Assembly: GCA_008694505.1 (NCBI GenBank)
Contig: VZDJ01007755.1
Coordinates: 10,996,596-11,060,595, forward strand
DNA: 64,000 nucleotides
Direction of reading: 5' to 3'
Source: Cyanoderma ruficeps
Taxonomy: Eukaryota; Chordata; Aves; Passeriformes; Timaliidae
Within the stretch, counting starts at the first letter, position 1. Each line of letters opens with the position of its first letter. Shown here in pieces: positions 60,684-64,000 of this stretch. A program made the position numbers and the translations under genes. The notes under the pieces were generated by a model. The model ran no database searches and had not been told where the DNA came from. It was given only the letters and a program-made list of their open reading frames with translations.

Positions 60684-61055
60684 AATTGCAAAATATAATT
60701 AAAGTTGGCTGGTATGCTCTAGAATCCCTCTCATTTTCACTAAATTCTCATTTTCACTGATCTTACTCCTCCTTTTTTCCTCTATTTTAAACACTTGCTA
60801 GAAATATAGGTCCTACCTAGCTAAGAAATCCTTCCAAATAGGAAACTGCATATTTAGAAATGCGTAAGGAAGAAGGAATAACAATCACTCTCTGTAAACA
60901 TCCCTTACCTCCTTTCATTTTGCCCTTTCAGAGAAAGGGAATTTGCCATTTGGAGCCAGCAAAGTCTTTTGTTGTCTGCTTCTGGGTCTCAGTTGATCAG
61001 TATTTCCCAAAACACAGCACTGCCATTTGAGAGTTGCATGTTAGGCATCTAGAGT

Positions 61056-61217
61056 TCAACAATAACAGAATTCTTTCTGTTTTGGCAGAGCTTGTCTCAG
61101 TTTGGAAACTTTCTGCCTGAGTTTAATGTAACTTAGAGCAGTCAATATGGCCATCCAAAAAAGTAATGCAAAGTAAATAGTTATTAGTGCAACTTCTGCT
61201 AAGGCAACAGACATCAT
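61056..61217 (-). other. 53-codon open frame, possible membrane micropeptide
   Basis: From the first in-frame ATG (61215-61217, A at -3) the minus strand encodes 53 residues. Residues about 3-31 are almost wholly hydrophobic (SVALAEVALITIYFALLF then WMAILTALSYI). A basic, amphipathic stretch (KLRQKVSKLRQALPKQK) follows, with a short CYC end. That layout, one membrane helix then a positive cytosolic tail, is seen in many regulatory micropeptides. I match it to no known one. There is no CpG island, no clear promoter and no splice context, and hydrophobic frames arise easily from T-rich DNA, so chance is the default. Confidence 0.14.
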
Positions 61218-61280
61218 AATGTGTCCCCAAATTTTTTGCAGTCCAGGGCTAACAAACAAGAGATACAGATTTCATTATTT

Positions 61281-61319
61281 CTATATGCATATATAGATAT
61301 AGATACATATATTTATTTA
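61281..61319 (+). repeat. AT-rich simple sequence
   Basis: TATA, GATA and CATA units in imperfect alternation (ATATGCATATATAGATATAG and onward). Low-complexity, probably a decayed microsatellite. Confidence 0.7.
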
Positions 61320-62394
61320 GTTTAACTGATGGATACTCCTAAATTTGTGTAACAGTCAGATCCGAAGCACAGGGCAGGCCAATTGTCCTTATCATTTCCG
61401 CCAGATCCAATGGAATCTCTGCTGACATTAAGGAAGTGGTAATAATAATCTAATCCTTCTGGCTAACTCAAATCCTTCAAGCCTGAAACCATCAAATATT
61501 GTCCAGGATACATTTGAGAGTCTGCAGAAGGAGATGCCAAAACAATAATTGACATGGTGTCTCTCCTATGTTAACTCAAAGGACTGCCCCAGGACACTGA
61601 AAATATTCCTGTTCTTAACCATTTATTGCACAGGAAGGAGAAGGAGGGGACATGAACCTTCTTCAAATCTCCAAAAGTATGGGAATGAGAAAAGAAAGCT
61701 AAGGTAACTGTTGATTCTGGATAATATGCATGACATTTGAATGACTATATTTGTCTGTTCCCTCACAAGAAAACCTCACTGCCATTTTTCACCTTGCATC
61801 TGTCTTTATCTTTCATCTTTAATAAAAATTAACATTGAAATTCACTGTCTTTAAGCTAATGATTTGCACGTGAAGTGTCATTTGCCACAAATCAGTTTTT
61901 AGAGTTAGCTTGAAACCTGTAACACAAACCATTTTTAAACACCACTCCATACCATTACATGTCAAAAAATCCAGGGATGTTTGCCTGTTTGGTGGATCAC
62001 AGACAATTATGTGCTGAGAGATACTGAAATGGCTCTGTAAAGGCTGCTCACTAGACTATTTTCCCAAAAGCTTGATGTTTCTTGGTAGTTATGGTATGAC
62101 ACATCAATAACAATTCTTTTTAAGTAGGAGGCTGTGAATCCTGCAAGGGCTTGGAGAAGCAACTTGCAATGTGACCTCAATTTTCATTTTTGAGGGGGAA
62201 AAGTTTCATTTAAACATTTTGACACTTCTGTCATTCTTTGGGTCTGCTGTTTTTAAATTGGATTGGCTTACTGTGAAATCAGTCAATACATAACTGCCTA
62301 GTAACCCTTAGTGCACATCTATTTACTTGCCTTGTTACAAAGAACAAGAAATCTACCCTTCATTTAAGCAAAGTCTGGGCTGTTTTCTGTTTAC

Positions 62395-62725
62395 TTGTCT
62401 GTCCCTTTTCTATTCATTCCTGAGATTTACTTAGCTTTTTGACTGGCTGTGAGCTAAGGTTTGCACAGATTTGCCTGCAACTATTTCAAGGTGACCTCTC
62501 TGAACAGCAACAGCTTATGTGGAGTCTAGCACTGCATAACATACGGTCACAGCTGGCTTTCCACCCTGAGTGGATTATTTCGCATTTATTAACATAGAAT
62601 TTCATCTGCCACTTTACAGTTCAGTCTTCAAGTGTTATGAGCTTCTTTTCTGTTGACCTGTAAAGGACCTTCTTGAACAAGCCTACCTTGTTCTTCATCA
62701 TCTCATAAATACAGCAATAGGCCCA
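62395..62725 (-). mobile_element. old CR1 LINE relic, internal part
   Basis: TTTCTATTCATTCCTGAGAT, TTACTTAGCTTTTTGACTGG, then TTTCGCATTTATTAACATAG, AATTTCATCTGCCACTTTAC follows a deeply diverged CR1 family. In reptiles its reverse complement reads 'cattactttgcatttatcaacattgaatttcatctgcca'. This corresponds to a segment of the ORF2 reverse-transcriptase region well upstream of the 3' tail. No tail octamers are present. All coding capacity is lost. Assigned from recalled family sequence. Confidence 0.6.
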
Positions 62726-64000
62726 TGTATGCAGACTAAACTAGTAAGACTTTAGCAGAAAAAGCCTTTACTCCGCAAAGTTAAATTTTTACTTCTCACA
62801 TCATTCTGAGAAGGGAACTTTCCCACCTACTGAACAACATCATAATTTTATAAGAGGAATGGTGATGACTTTGGATTATGTTTCTTGGAGCAGCACACAG
62901 CATCCAACCAGCCTACATTAACTCCTTTAAAAAAATTGGTAGAACAGCAAGGCAGGGCTACAAAACCACAATGTCAATTTTTCATAATGTATATGCCTGT
63001 GCCTTCTCACCTAATCTTTATTACTTAGCTTCTAAAAGTCTGCCTACCACAGAGCCAAAGACTCTAGACTGGTACAGCACAACAGCCGCTTTCCATCCCC
63101 AAACAGCAAGGATGCATATTCCAGTTAACAATCTGGCAATTTCATATTTGTGTCATTTAAACTCCTCAGTAAGCAGTGCTTTTCTTTAGAATAATACAAA
63201 AATTATGCTACACTTAACCTAAAACTATTCTCCCTCAATTTGAATATATTTTCTTTCCTCCCCTCCTGAAAAATGTTACAATAGCTGTAAGCTCCTCCAT
63301 AGTAAATATCAGCACACTGCTATCACACTGTTATCATATTCTATAGATTTAGAAGTAGAGTTTCAACTTCAAATGTGTTTGCTTCTTCTGTGGCCATTTA
63401 CTCTAAAATTTCATTCATAGTGTAGCAAAAAAAATATTTCTGTCTTATACACCCATATGATGTTTATACTTCCTATACAGAAACAAAGTTTCTCATTATT
63501 ATTGCAATTTTTTACCCTCCCTTATCATGTCACATTCATTATTAGTTGTCCAAGCAAGTGATCAATATTGTAACCACAACACTATAATATTTCCTTTAAT
63601 TCACACAACAGGCACATTGGGGTAGAGTTAATTTAATTTGCTTGGTTTCTTTGAACATGAATTTTAATGTATCAAGCCACTTCTCCACCAACAAACTATT
63701 ATGTCACTCCTGCACATTTTCTATTCTAATATTATAGCTATTTTTGTTCCTTCAACCTATTGACATACAAATATTAATATAATTTCTGAGCTTCTAAGTA
63801 TGCCCAACACTAACAGGGTGCTTCAACAGAGCTGAATAAATTTAGGGCACTTCAGTGTAGTTCAGCTGATGAAGGCCAGTATACCAGCTCTGCCTACATT
63901 CCCTAGAAATAAGAGAGGTCAGGTCTAGTCTTGCAGCCATCCTAGTGGTACCAGCCAAGAAGATTCTAGGTACTTCCAGATGGAAGGGGAGCAAAATCCC
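62726..64000. other. AT-rich unique sequence, no gene seen
   Basis: The 103-codon frame at 62878-63189 (plus) has no domain resemblance. The rest is AT-rich with short A runs. Additional old CR1 sequence could continue here but is too diverged for me to call. Confidence 0.5.

Larger units (their letters stand above)
54871..62394. other. long unique stretch, no gene seen
   Basis: Apart from a CR1 scrap (56095), a TAA repeat (57879) and small stems, I recognise nothing. A CA/CT-rich, moderately GC-rich patch at about 58760-60110 gives overlapping frames on both strands (59172-59528 plus, 59557-59817 minus, 59903-60145 minus) without domains. A good acceptor-like sequence TTTTTTTTTTCCACAG ends at 58660 with no exon that I can pair with it. 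One short hydrophobic frame (61056-61217) is listed separately. Confidence 0.48.

Noticed and set aside
1..64000. Endogenous retrovirus, LTR pairs, tRNA or rRNA genes, CRISPR arrays, bacterial operons
   Set aside because: No gag-pol-like frames, LTR boundaries, cloverleaf sequences, spaced repeats or dense coding were seen. The sequence is typical vertebrate non-coding DNA.

Overview
The window reads as non-coding vertebrate nuclear DNA, almost certainly from a bird. The organism call rests on CR1 non-LTR retrotransposon tails of avian type. The clearest is at 44898-45365, where the minus strand ends in repeated ATTCTATGAT-like octamers and still shows a decayed reverse-transcriptase C-terminus. 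No L1 or Alu-type repeats were seen. There are also several much older repeats of a kind shared with crocodilians and turtles. I found no exon that I can assign to a known protein, no tRNA, rRNA, CRISPR array or endogenous retrovirus, and nothing bacterial. The open frames present are short, mostly lack an ATG near their start, or are by-products of GC-rich or repeat sequence.

Layout. 1-1255 is AT-rich unique sequence. About 1730-2560 is a strong CpG island (60-base blocks of 75-83% G+C with 8-9 CpGs each), with GC boxes, a G-quadruplex motif and a three-copy 12-mer. It is the only convincing promoter-like region. It is followed by a (CT)n/T tract and then about 60 kb of AT-rich sequence. That sequence holds a CR1 tail (3629-3845) and an old CR1 relic (6630-7955) with a decayed C2H2 zinc-finger fragment inside it. 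It also holds further CR1 pieces (31130-31235, 44898-45365, 56095-56137, 62395-62725), old palindromic or SINE-like repeats (14354, 19290, 19403, 36777, 40480, 47118, 49625, 54812) and a 102-base imperfect hairpin (41341-41442). Two CpG-retaining, motif-rich blocks (43180-43640 and 53870-54360) look like candidate distal regulatory elements. Two homopolymer runs carry an unresolved N (25088 and 52355).

Interpretation. All six CR1 pieces lie on the minus strand. LINE insertions tolerated inside genes are usually antisense to the host gene, so one coherent reading is a promoter near the left edge driving a plus-strand transcript, with most of the window as a very long first intron. A gene desert next to a CpG-island promoter fits the sequence equally well. 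Repeat assignments come from recalled family sequence rather than a database search. Regulatory calls come from composition and motifs only.
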